Positions 17,053 to 24,550 of a stretch of DNA of 51,683 nucleotides are shown here, one piece after another. How positions within the stretch are numbered: position 1 is the first letter of the stretch; each line of letters begins with the position of its first letter. The DNA is from Bacteroidia bacterium (lineage in GTDB: Bacteria; Bacteroidota; Bacteroidia; NS11-12g; UBA9320): contig JAOLBX010000011.1 of the NCBI GenBank assembly GCA_028339355.1, forward strand, positions 1-51,683, read 5' to 3'. The notes under the pieces were generated by a model. The model worked only from the letters and a program-made list of their open reading frames with translations. It made no database searches and had not been told where the DNA came from. The translations under genes were made by a program, and so were the position numbers.

Positions 17053-17538
17053 CTACACAGGCTTAAAACCTTCAAAAGCCTGCTTACAATTATTGCAGTA
17101 GTGCAAGCTACGACATAGGGTAGGTCCAAATGGACTTTTCATAGTTGTATTATCGCTATCACAATATGGGCAATTGGTGGCTTCTAAGACCTCCATAGAG
17201 ATATTGGAACAGTTTCGTATAGGCGGAGCCAGACCATGCTTCTTGATGGCTGCGTGGCCTTCTTCTGTGATAAGATCTGTTGTCCAAGTCGTCTCAAAAC
17301 TCGTTTCTACGGTAATTTTACCAAGTTCTGGGTAGGTTGACAAATGATCTACCACCATGTCTTCCATAAGTCTGAGAGCAGGGCACCCAGCAAAAGTAGG
17401 AGTGAGGGTGACATGGATATCGTTGTTTTCAAGAATATCTATTCCTGTCACTATACCTAAATCTACTATAGATATAGTAGGGATTTCAGGGTCTTTGACC
17501 TGCTTGAGTTCTTCTTTTATGTATTCTGCTGTTATCAC
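17053..17538 (-). CDS. paaD: Phenylacetate-CoA epoxidase accessory protein PaaD (PaaJ)
   Basis: The 161-residue protein begins with a DUF59/MIP18-like domain (KDPEIPTISIVDLGIV ... TPTFAGCPALRLMEDMV) and ends with a cysteine-rich region: CPYC, then CRSLHYCNNC and FEGFKP. That combination is diagnostic of PaaD, thought to help mature the iron-sulfur cluster of the reductase PaaE. It starts 3 bp after the diheme peroxidase stop and ends the recognisable paa run. No paaE is present in the window, so its partner must be elsewhere. Confidence 0.92.
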   Translation of the reverse strand: MITAEYIKEELKQVKDPEIPTISIVDLGIVTGIDILENNDIHVTLTPTFAGCPALRLMEDMVVDHLSTYPELGKITVETSFETTWTTDLITEEGHAAIKKHGLAPPIRNCSNISMEVLEATNCPYCDSDNTTMKSPFGPTLCRSLHYCNNCKQAFEGFKPV

Positions 17539-17541
17539 GGT

Positions 17542-18723
17542 TTATTCAAAAGGGTTAGACCATTTTTCGTTGGTATACACATCAGAACCTGTAAGTGTTC
17601 CTAGGAATGCTACGAGTTCTTGGCGTTCAGAAGGAGTTAAGTTTAGGCGTTGAGGACTACCATTTGGCTTTAGCCTATTGTCTAAACTTTGGTTATCAAC
17701 AATAGAATTATAATGAACCAATACACCTTGTAAGGCACCAAAACGAGCGTTATGCATAAGTAACCCGTTCACAGACCCAGCAGCGTTTACCACGTCTCTA
17801 AGCGTAGGTGATCTGGTATTGGAAAGGTCTGTTCCTCCTCCTATTGTACCAATAATTCCATTGTTTCTTGAGTTTGGTGCGATATCAAATTCTGGAGCTC
17901 TGTGACAGCCATTGCACCCTACCCCTCCAGAAGTTCTGTTTCCGGTGTTGTCAAAAACGGGCGGTGCCATAAACAGTTCTTTTCCAGCATTTTCTGCAGC
18001 GGTAAAGTTGGTGAAATTCGATCCATTATTCGGTGCCGCAGCTCTACCCTCATCATATTTTGAGTCGAATGACTGTATGCTTCTTATAAACTGAGCTAGT
18101 GAGTTTTGTATTCTCTCTTCTGTTATTTCACTATCACCGTATATATAAGTAAAAAACTCGGGATAGTAGTCTATTGCTTTTAATTTCAATATCAAGTCAT
18201 CCAGTGTTGGATCTCCATCATTACCACTGTACCCCATTTCAGCATGGTCTTGAATGGGCTGAGTGGTTTGCTCTTCCAAGGTAGCAGCTCGCTCATCCCA
18301 AAAGAACCTTTCTTCGTCTGCAAATCGCGTATTAATCAATCGCATAGAATGTCTTCCAGTTGTACCATTTACTCCAGTGCTGGCAGCATCTGCATCACTA
18401 AAGGCAAGCTCTTGTTTGTGACATGTAGCACATGCCACAGTATTATCTACTGACAGCATTTTATCATAAAACAATACCCTACCAAGTGTAGCTCCTTTAT
18501 CCGTTATTTCGTTTCCTGCAGTATTGTCTTTAGTAATATAGGCAGGTATACTTTGAGTGGCGTAGTTCGGTAAGTTATTAATGTCTATAGTGGCACCAAA
18601 TTTTGCTGTAATAGCATCATAGCTGACTTCTTCAGGATCTCCTATGGTATCGTCATCTTTACACGCATAAACCCCCATAAGGATAAAAGCTAATATCAGA
18701 AATGTTGCTGCTGTTTTATTCAT
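17542..18723 (-). CDS. Diheme cytochrome c peroxidase (MauG/CcpA family) lipoprotein inside the paa operon
   Basis: The 393-residue protein has a lipoprotein signal ending GVYAC and two c-type heme sites, CATCH early (VACATCHKQELAFSD) and CNGCH in the middle (GVGCNGCHRAPEF). The order matches bacterial diheme peroxidases, which reduce hydrogen peroxide in the periplasm using cytochrome electrons. MauG-type oxidases share this fold, so the substrate is not certain. It lies 114 bp after paaC and 3 bp before paaD, on the same strand. A CATCTTTG sequence about 54 bp upstream differs from the -7 consensus by one base and could be an internal promoter. Confidence 0.88.
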   Translation of the reverse strand: MNKTAATFLILAFILMGVYACKDDDTIGDPEEVSYDAITAKFGATIDINNLPNYATQSIPAYITKDNTAGNEITDKGATLGRVLFYDKMLSVDNTVACATCHKQELAFSDADAASTGVNGTTGRHSMRLINTRFADEERFFWDERAATLEEQTTQPIQDHAEMGYSGNDGDPTLDDLILKLKAIDYYPEFFTYIYGDSEITEERIQNSLAQFIRSIQSFDSKYDEGRAAAPNNGSNFTNFTAAENAGKELFMAPPVFDNTGNRTSGGVGCNGCHRAPEFDIAPNSRNNGIIGTIGGGTDLSNTRSPTLRDVVNAAGSVNGLLMHNARFGALQGVLVHYNSIVDNQSLDNRLKPNGSPQRLNLTPSERQELVAFLGTLTGSDVYTNEKWSNPFE

Positions 18724-18837
18724 TTACTTATAATATATATGATCGTTGTTTTCGGTATTCTATTCTTCAAAGATGACCGGTATATTGAGAATACAGTGGT
18801 TTAGATGTTAAATAGACCGCGAGTGAGAAACAGTCTA

Positions 18838-19596
18838 CTACCAATCTGCACTAGGGTCTATAGCATAGACTTCTGTCATTTCAGATAGCAGCGGTTGAAG
18901 GTGCTCTGTATGTTTGCCAGTACGTCCACCTACAATGGGTTCCCAAGTATCTGCTTCAGGTACTTTGAGACTGCTTTTTTCTAATAGCGGCATGACTACT
19001 TCTAGCCATTTTCCCCTGAGGGCTTTCTCTCCCATAAATATTCCTTCAGAGATAAGAAGTTCTTCAGCGGGTCCTTCTTCGAACATGCCTAAGGCCGTAT
19101 TCCAATAGTTATCAAGCACATTTTGCATTCTATCATGACTTTCTTGAGTGCCAGTGCCTAGCTGATATATCCACGTGTTTGCGTGCATGGTATGGTACTT
19201 TATTTCTCCGTAGAATTTCTTCGCAACTTGTGCTAGAGGCTGATAGCTTGACTCTCTCAAATTTCCAAATCTTATGTATTCTGCAAAGTCGAATAGGAAA
19301 TGTCTCAAGAGACTAAAGTCGTATTCCCCAATGGGTAGTTCTGTAAGTTGACTGTTATGAAACTGCTCTGCATTTCGCGTAAAAGCTACCGTATCTGGTT
19401 CTGCCTCACCGAGTTGATGAAGCAAGTTATAAATATGTTCGCTTTGTCCTATTTTGTCTTGTGCCATACTGGAAAAAGCGATGTCTTCTTCCAATATTGG
19501 GCCCAAACCTGTCCATTCGCTATTTCTATGTCCAATTATAAGTTGGTCATCAGCTATTTTATATAGTAATTCTTTTAGTGCGGTTATGTTGTTCAT
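18838..19596 (-). CDS. paaC: 1,2-phenylacetyl-CoA epoxidase subunit PaaC
   Basis: The 252-residue ferritin-like protein matches PaaC: ADDQLIIGHRNSEWTGLGPILEEDIAFSSMAQDKIGQS, LLRHFLFDFAEYIRF and KYHTMHANTWIYQLGTGTQESHDRMQ. PaaC is the structural partner of the catalytic subunit PaaA in the cytosolic epoxidase that converts phenylacetyl-CoA to its ring-1,2-epoxide. It starts 18 bp after paaB. The distance to the peroxidase gene downstream is 114 bp. Confidence 0.95.
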   Translation of the reverse strand: MNNITALKELLYKIADDQLIIGHRNSEWTGLGPILEEDIAFSSMAQDKIGQSEHIYNLLHQLGEAEPDTVAFTRNAEQFHNSQLTELPIGEYDFSLLRHFLFDFAEYIRFGNLRESSYQPLAQVAKKFYGEIKYHTMHANTWIYQLGTGTQESHDRMQNVLDNYWNTALGMFEEGPAEELLISEGIFMGEKALRGKWLEVVMPLLEKSSLKVPEADTWEPIVGGRTGKHTEHLQPLLSEMTEVYAIDPSADW

Positions 19597-19614
19597 TTGT
19601 GACTCGTTATTTGG

Positions 19615-20034
19615 TTAATGTGGTGATTTCTCAATTTGGTCCGTAGACTTCATTCCTCGTTCTTTAAATGCTTTTATTCTATCCATTACTTTGTAAGTGG
19701 CAGGGTTTCTGTAAAGCTTATCTGGTGTAGTTGAGAATATATCATCGTCTGCATATTCAGTGGCACTAATACAACTACTTGGAGCTACCCATAGATTAGC
19801 GGTTTGCTCTCTTCTGGCATATTGTTCTTTAGCGTACAGTAGTGCCATATCTGGATTAGGAGCGTGAACGATACCGACATGTTGGTGCTGTGCACCTCGT
19901 TTTTTCTGATGGAATACTTCATAGGTCTGAAAATGAACGAGATTATCCATATCAGACGTTTCTCCTGAAGATATTTTGGCTCTGGAGATACGAGGGTCTA
20001 AAGAGTCTACTGTTTTATTATTTTCTGTTGCCAT
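19615..20034 (-). CDS. paaB: 1,2-phenylacetyl-CoA epoxidase subunit PaaB
   Basis: The 139-residue protein carries the PaaB core: FQTYEVFHQKKRGAQHQHVGIVHAPNPDMALLYAKEQYARREQTANLWV. It is longer at both ends than the Escherichia coli protein (about 95 residues). PaaB bridges the PaaAC heterodimers in the epoxidase. Its ATG lies 28 bp inside the end of the upstream T9SS cargo gene, so the two are almost certainly co-transcribed and probably translationally coupled. Confidence 0.94.
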   Translation of the reverse strand: MATENNKTVDSLDPRISRAKISSGETSDMDNLVHFQTYEVFHQKKRGAQHQHVGIVHAPNPDMALLYAKEQYARREQTANLWVAPSSCISATEYADDDIFSTTPDKLYRNPATYKVMDRIKAFKERGMKSTDQIEKSPH

Positions 20035-21389
20035 TGCTTATGGTTATTGTCTTGTATTTTTAAAAAGTATAAACCTGATTCGTATGAATTCAGCTGTATA
20101 TTATTTTTTCCTGTGGTTAGACTTCCTTTTTGTATCAATTGCCCGTTAGAATTAAGTATCAAAAACGTACCACCGTCACTCATGAAATCTATTGAATTGG
20201 TAAATGGATTGGGGTACACAGCAAGCTCATTAGCCTGTTCATTTTTGATTCCTATTGTATTGTTCAACTCATCTACAAACTTGAGCTCATCTACTTGAAA
20301 AACGGTAGTTACGCTCTTTGAAGAGCCGTCTGTGGCTGAGAACATACGAATAGTGGCACTATCAGGTTTTAAATCAAGATAGTAGTTAATAGGAATGCTG
20401 AAAAATTGCCATTTATCTGTAGCCGTTACAAATCTAATTGTGCCATCGGCTAAATAATTACCGGCTATGAACATGTTTAATGATACTTCGGCTGTATCAC
20501 CACCGCCATTATTGTATTTGTAATAACCTTGAAGGTATTTGTATTTTTTATCTACAGGAAAAGAAGGACGCCATGATTCCTCAGTTGTAGACCCTGTGAA
20601 ACAAAACCCTGCATCTGGAGCAGTCCAACTTTCGAAATTTTGGATTCTAAGACTATTTGTTCCTCTAAATGGTTGTTCCGTTTCTACTACGGAAGGATTT
20701 CTTAAGAAAGCACCCCAATCTCTGAAAGAAACCAAATCAATTGACATCCATTTATTTGGATATACCACACCTAAGTTGGTCCAATTCTCGAAATCGTAAT
20801 TATTAACCTCTACAGTTCTTTGTCCTATATTTTCAAATCTAAAATCATCAATGATAATAAAGCCTTGCCCTTTAGTGTCATTTTTTAGATCACTTTGAAT
20901 TCCTATAAACACTGAATCTGGTGTCCGAGAAAAGCTATACCAGACTATAGGTACTGAGTACGATACATAATCATCACCCGTACTGCCATTTAACGATATG
21001 TTAGCCTGACCTATATACTGTCCCTTTTCATAGAATCCTGCAAAAACATACCCTGTATCACCTTGAGCTAAAATATGCTTAGTATCAAAAACCATACTTA
21101 GAGGATCGCCATTATATGGAAATTTGTCTACTGAACCATTTTGCCAGTCCACATTGAAAAGTGAACTGCTCACGAAGTTGCCTGCTGCGTTTTTATAATT
21201 ATGTAACTTAAGAGCGTATTCTTTGCTTGAAGCATCAGTTGTGCGTTCAGCCATTCCATACGTAATCCATTCGTCTAGTAAAAAGTGATCTTCTTTATCC
21301 CAAGTTTCAAAGCCACCATTTGGCACATTTTGAGATACCCCTTGCTGCCAGGTCAGCACAAATACTATTATGTAAATCAGCGACTTCAA
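20007..21389 (-). CDS. T9SS-exported protein with tandem beta-sandwich modules, paralogue B, in the paa operon
   Basis: The 460-residue protein starts at a TTG (21389) that overlaps the stop of the upstream paralogue as TTGA. A signal peptide (MKSLIYIIVFVLTWQQGVSQ) is followed by two modules, each opening with a GGFETW/YDFENW motif (about residues 25 and 200) and resembling PCMD/CBM-like beta-sandwich domains. The last ~80 residues, from LAVYPNPFTNSI, are a type A T9SS sorting domain. It is therefore expected at the cell surface or outside. The substrate is unknown. It lies between paaA and paaB and overlaps paaB by 28 bp. Confidence 0.85.
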   Translation of the reverse strand: MKSLIYIIVFVLTWQQGVSQNVPNGGFETWDKEDHFLLDEWITYGMAERTTDASSKEYALKLHNYKNAAGNFVSSSLFNVDWQNGSVDKFPYNGDPLSMVFDTKHILAQGDTGYVFAGFYEKGQYIGQANISLNGSTGDDYVSYSVPIVWYSFSRTPDSVFIGIQSDLKNDTKGQGFIIIDDFRFENIGQRTVEVNNYDFENWTNLGVVYPNKWMSIDLVSFRDWGAFLRNPSVVETEQPFRGTNSLRIQNFESWTAPDAGFCFTGSTTEESWRPSFPVDKKYKYLQGYYKYNNGGGDTAEVSLNMFIAGNYLADGTIRFVTATDKWQFFSIPINYYLDLKPDSATIRMFSATDGSSKSVTTVFQVDELKFVDELNNTIGIKNEQANELAVYPNPFTNSIDFMSDGGTFLILNSNGQLIQKGSLTTGKNNIQLNSYESGLYFLKIQDNNHKQWQQKIIKQ

Positions 21390-22780
21390 ATGCCAGCTAT
21401 TTTTATAATCTTATGATTTGCTATTGCTTCTGAACCAGAAAGTACTGTGAGGTAATAGATGCCATTTTTCAAGTTACTTACATCCAAATCCTTGGTATGT
21501 GATGATGAAAGCACTATCTGTCCCAATACATCTCGTACTATGCAAGCATCGAAATATACTTCAGTAGAAATGTGAACCTTTTTTTCGGTTGGATTCGGAT
21601 AAAATTTGACCTTATGTGCTATTTCTTTAACACCTAATGTTAGTGGGGTAGGCTCCATTACTAATTCTAAGTTGTCGAGGTGAAGAGCACTGTTGAATCC
21701 ACGTATAGTGTCATTGAATGATGAGTATATCATTATAGCAGCACTGTCTGGCAATGATTCATTTGCATAATAGTCGATGGGCATGGCAAAGAACGTCCAT
21801 TCTTGTGCCTCTGTCAGAGATATGTAGTCATTGGACCTGCTCCTGCTACCTTCCCAAGTTCTATATTGCACTCTAGCGGTATCTTCTCCGTCAGGTATGT
21901 ACTTATAGTAACCTTGGAGGTAGTGGAATGAGTCTGAAACCGGGAAAGATCTTGTATAATAATCATTGTCTTCAGTGCCAATGTAGGCATACCCATATCG
22001 AGCTGAGGTCCCACTTTGATAGTTTTTTACCATCAAAGAGTACTCTCCAGTATGTGCTAAATCTCCAGAGAGCTTAAAAGTGGATTGACTAGATAGAAAA
22101 GATGTGTATCTATCGTATTGTCTTAAGTCTATGGACCTCCAGGTAGATGGGAATTCAACGCCCACGTTTGTCCAATTTTCAAAGTCTGCATTTGTAATAT
22201 CGGGTAACCTTTCGCCTATATTTTCAAAATGCACATCATCAAATATTACATACCCGTCACCTTCTACTTTGTTTTTTATATAGGAGTATAAGTATAACCA
22301 AGCGGTATCACAACTCTTGATACCATTCCATTCCAAGGGGACTTTGTAATTTACAAATTCGTTATTTGTGGAGCCGGTAAATCTGAAATCTACTTTTCCT
22401 CTATACGTTCCTTTTTCTCTAAAGACTATATATATACGGGCAGTGTCTCCAGCTGCTAAGTCATGTTTACTCCAAAAAGAAAGACTTAATGCTTCACCTC
22501 CAAAGGCAAAACCATTTAATGCTTTTCTATTACTGTAATCAAGGTTTCGGACATAACCTTTTGTGCCGTTGCTAGAAGCACTGTAGGTGTTTGACAGTTT
22601 GAGTGCGTATTTTCCTACCTTAGCATCCGTTGTTCGCTCTACATTCTGAGAGGGAGAGAACCAGCCGTCCAGTTTAAAATGATCTCTTATCTCCCAATTT
22701 TCAAAATCTCCGTTGGGGATAGTTTGAGCGTGTATGCCAAACATTAACAATGATAAAACGATGGTAAAAATACTTTTCAT
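21386..22780 (-). CDS. T9SS-exported protein with tandem beta-sandwich modules, paralogue A, in the paa operon
   Basis: The 464-residue protein is a paralogue of the next gene. It has a signal peptide ending GIHAQ, a first module starting IPNGDFENWEIRDHF, a second starting ITNADFENWTNVGVEFPSTW, and a C-terminal type A sorting domain (VKFYPNPTEKKVHIS ... KIIKIAGI). ERTTDAKVGKYALKL in module 1 is matched by ERTTDASSKEYALKL in the paralogue. It starts 14 bp after the paaA stop. Its operon location is surprising because PaaABC are cytosolic and this protein should be secreted. No enzymatic motif is visible. Confidence 0.85.
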   Translation of the reverse strand: MKSIFTIVLSLLMFGIHAQTIPNGDFENWEIRDHFKLDGWFSPSQNVERTTDAKVGKYALKLSNTYSASSNGTKGYVRNLDYSNRKALNGFAFGGEALSLSFWSKHDLAAGDTARIYIVFREKGTYRGKVDFRFTGSTNNEFVNYKVPLEWNGIKSCDTAWLYLYSYIKNKVEGDGYVIFDDVHFENIGERLPDITNADFENWTNVGVEFPSTWRSIDLRQYDRYTSFLSSQSTFKLSGDLAHTGEYSLMVKNYQSGTSARYGYAYIGTEDNDYYTRSFPVSDSFHYLQGYYKYIPDGEDTARVQYRTWEGSRSRSNDYISLTEAQEWTFFAMPIDYYANESLPDSAAIMIYSSFNDTIRGFNSALHLDNLELVMEPTPLTLGVKEIAHKVKFYPNPTEKKVHISTEVYFDACIVRDVLGQIVLSSSHTKDLDVSNLKNGIYYLTVLSGSEAIANHKIIKIAGI

Positions 22781-22794
22781 GGGATTAAATACTT

Positions 22795-23778
22795 TTATGC
22801 AAATGGTCTAACGTGTTCTGCTTCTTTATTTTCGATAGCTCTGGAAACCCATCTACCGTTTTCTTCAGCCATACGACGTACAGCGAGTCTCTCTGTGTTA
22901 CAAGGACCGTCTCCGTTTATTACTCTTTTAAACTCTTCCCAGTCTGGTTCTGTATAATTCCACTGACCTGTTTCTTGGTTTTTCTTAAGTAATGGATCCG
23001 GAAGTGTAAGGCCTAAGTCCCATATTTTTGGGATGTACATGTCCATAAACTGCTGACGCATAGCATCGTTTGTTGCCATTTTTACTTTCCAACCCATAAG
23101 CGTTTCGGAATGTACAGATGCTTTATCACTTGGTCCGAAGAAGTGCATTAGTGGAGGCCACCATCTAGTCATTGCAGCTTGTACCATTTCTCGTTGTTTC
23201 TTAGTACCAGTCGCAAGGTGCACTACATTGTCGTGTCCATACTTTAGGTGAAAAGACTCCTCGTAGCAGATACGCTCTAGAGCTCTACAGTATGGTCCGT
23301 AGGATCCTTTACTGTTTGCTAGTTGGTTTACGATAGCCCCAGCATCTACTAGCCAAGCGATTACAGCACTGTCTGCCCACGTGAGTGCTGGGTAGTTAAA
23401 AATATTAGAATACTTAGACTTACCAGTGATTAGGTCATTCATCATGTCCTCACGGCTTTTGCCTAATGTCTCAGCTGCAGAGTAGAGTAACTGTGCATGG
23501 CCTACTTCGTCTTGTACCTTGGCCATAAGAGCTAGTTTACGTCTAAAGCCTGGTGCACGAGTAATCCAAGTTCCCTCAGGAAGTGAACCAATGATCTCGG
23601 AGTGAGCGTGTTGCTCTATCATTCTGATCAGTTGTTTACGATACATCGCTGGCATCCAATCTTGAGGCTCTATTTTATCTCCCTTATCTATTCTAGCTTG
23701 AAAAGCAGCTAAAAGTTCTGGAGTTTCTTCCTGTTGTTCGAATTTTTCGTTTGGGTCTATATAAGCGTTTCCGTACAT
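22795..23778 (-). CDS. paaA: 1,2-phenylacetyl-CoA epoxidase catalytic subunit PaaA
   Basis: The 327-residue protein is PaaA along its whole length: [54 protein letters not shown], and [16 protein letters not shown]. The ExxH pairs in DEVGH and EESFH, with other glutamates, bind the diiron centre that activates oxygen. It is the catalytic subunit of phenylacetyl-CoA epoxidase in aerobic phenylacetate breakdown. The gene is 25 bp after tetR and 14 bp before the first T9SS cargo gene. Confidence 0.97.
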   Translation of the reverse strand: MYGNAYIDPNEKFEQQEETPELLAAFQARIDKGDKIEPQDWMPAMYRKQLIRMIEQHAHSEIIGSLPEGTWITRAPGFRRKLALMAKVQDEVGHAQLLYSAAETLGKSREDMMNDLITGKSKYSNIFNYPALTWADSAVIAWLVDAGAIVNQLANSKGSYGPYCRALERICYEESFHLKYGHDNVVHLATGTKKQREMVQAAMTRWWPPLMHFFGPSDKASVHSETLMGWKVKMATNDAMRQQFMDMYIPKIWDLGLTLPDPLLKKNQETGQWNYTEPDWEEFKRVINGDGPCNTERLAVRRMAEENGRWVSRAIENKEAEHVRPFA

Positions 23779-23803
23779 ATTGTTATTACTAGTTGTTAAT
23801 ATT

Positions 23804-24382
23804 CTATTTATTAATGTCTTTCTTTAAACCAGAAAGAATAAAATTGCTCAATTTATGTGCTATTTGTTCGGCATTCAAATTGCCGTCTGGCTTGTACCAT
23901 TCTACTATCCAGTTTACACTGCTTAGTATCGTAAGAGCAGCAAATTTTTTGTCTGTCTCGTTAAAAATGCCTTCGTCTATACCCGTATGTACTATTTCTC
24001 TAAAACCTTCTTCGTACACATTCCTTTTAGCAGTAAACTGTGTCAGCGATGTTCCTGTAAGGTTTCTCCAATCTCGGATAAAAATAAGAGCAGAGTCTAG
24101 GTTTTGGGTTAGTATCTCTACGTGAAGCTTTATAGCCATACGAAGCTTTTCTTCAGCATTAAAGTAGATATCATTCACCTCTTTCACAGCAAGTTCAAAC
24201 TTATCTGCCATTTCAAAACAGGTAATCTTTAGAATATCTTCTTTGCTTTTAAAATGACTGTATAGACTGGCAGGCTCCATATCTAGAGATTTGGCTATGT
24301 CTCTTACCGATGTGGCTGCATATCCTTTTTCTTTAAGGACACTTTGAGATAATGCTAGTATTTCTCTTTTGCGTTCTGTCAT
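23804..24382 (-). CDS. TetR/AcrR family transcriptional regulator, probable repressor of the paa operon
   Basis: The 192-residue protein has an N-terminal helix-turn-helix typical of TetR ([44 protein letters not shown]) and a helical ligand domain resembling the PaaR/FadR-like acyl-CoA-responsive group. The likely effector is phenylacetyl-CoA or a related thioester; this is inferred from the neighbouring genes. It is the first gene of the paa run. A perfect inverted repeat in its own leader is the probable operator, so it should be autoregulated. Confidence 0.9.
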   Translation of the reverse strand: MTERKREILALSQSVLKEKGYAATSVRDIAKSLDMEPASLYSHFKSKEDILKITCFEMADKFELAVKEVNDIYFNAEEKLRMAIKLHVEILTQNLDSALIFIRDWRNLTGTSLTQFTAKRNVYEEGFREIVHTGIDEGIFNETDKKFAALTILSSVNWIVEWYKPDGNLNAEQIAHKLSNFILSGLKKDINK

Positions 24383-24396
24383 TGCTCTGCTACGAA

Positions 24397-24410
24397 CTAA
24401 CGTTCGTTAG
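24397..24410. promoter_or_regulatory. TetR-type operator CTAACG-TT-CGTTAG
   Basis: The 14-bp site has perfect 6-bp arms around a 2-bp centre, directly downstream of the tetR -7 element and 14 bp before its ATG. It should overlap the transcription start. AACG-nn-CGTT cores are common in operators of PaaR/FadR-type TetR repressors. I saw no second copy elsewhere in the window. Confidence 0.72.
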
Positions 24411-24411
24411 G

Positions 24412-24443
24412 CAAATATAGTTTTGTGCTTTCATAAAAGCAAA
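24412..24443 (-). promoter_or_regulatory. Promoter of the tetR-paa operon (TTTG-N20-TATATTTG)
   Basis: On the minus strand, TTTG at 24440-24443 and TATATTTG at 24412-24419 are separated by 20 bp. This is the best two-part match to the Bacteroidota -33/-7 consensus seen in the window. The operator abuts its downstream edge. Confidence 0.72.
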
Positions 24444-24458
24444 CTTGCCGTATTTGCA

Positions 24459-24492
24459 AGGCTGTTAAGCAAGAACACTTTTTTAACAGCCT
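24459..24492 (-). terminator. Hairpin between the double-propeller gene and the tetR promoter
   Basis: A perfect 10-bp inverted repeat (AGGCTGTTAA and its complement TTAACAGCCT) with a 14-nt loop lies about 60 bp after the stop of the 24551-27298 gene. It probably ends that transcript before the paa promoter. There is no strong T-run after it. Confidence 0.5.
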
Positions 24493-24550
24493 CAGGTTCC
24501 GAGCCACTTATCTAACCTTGAGACCAATAAACTAGTCAAAAGGTTAACGA

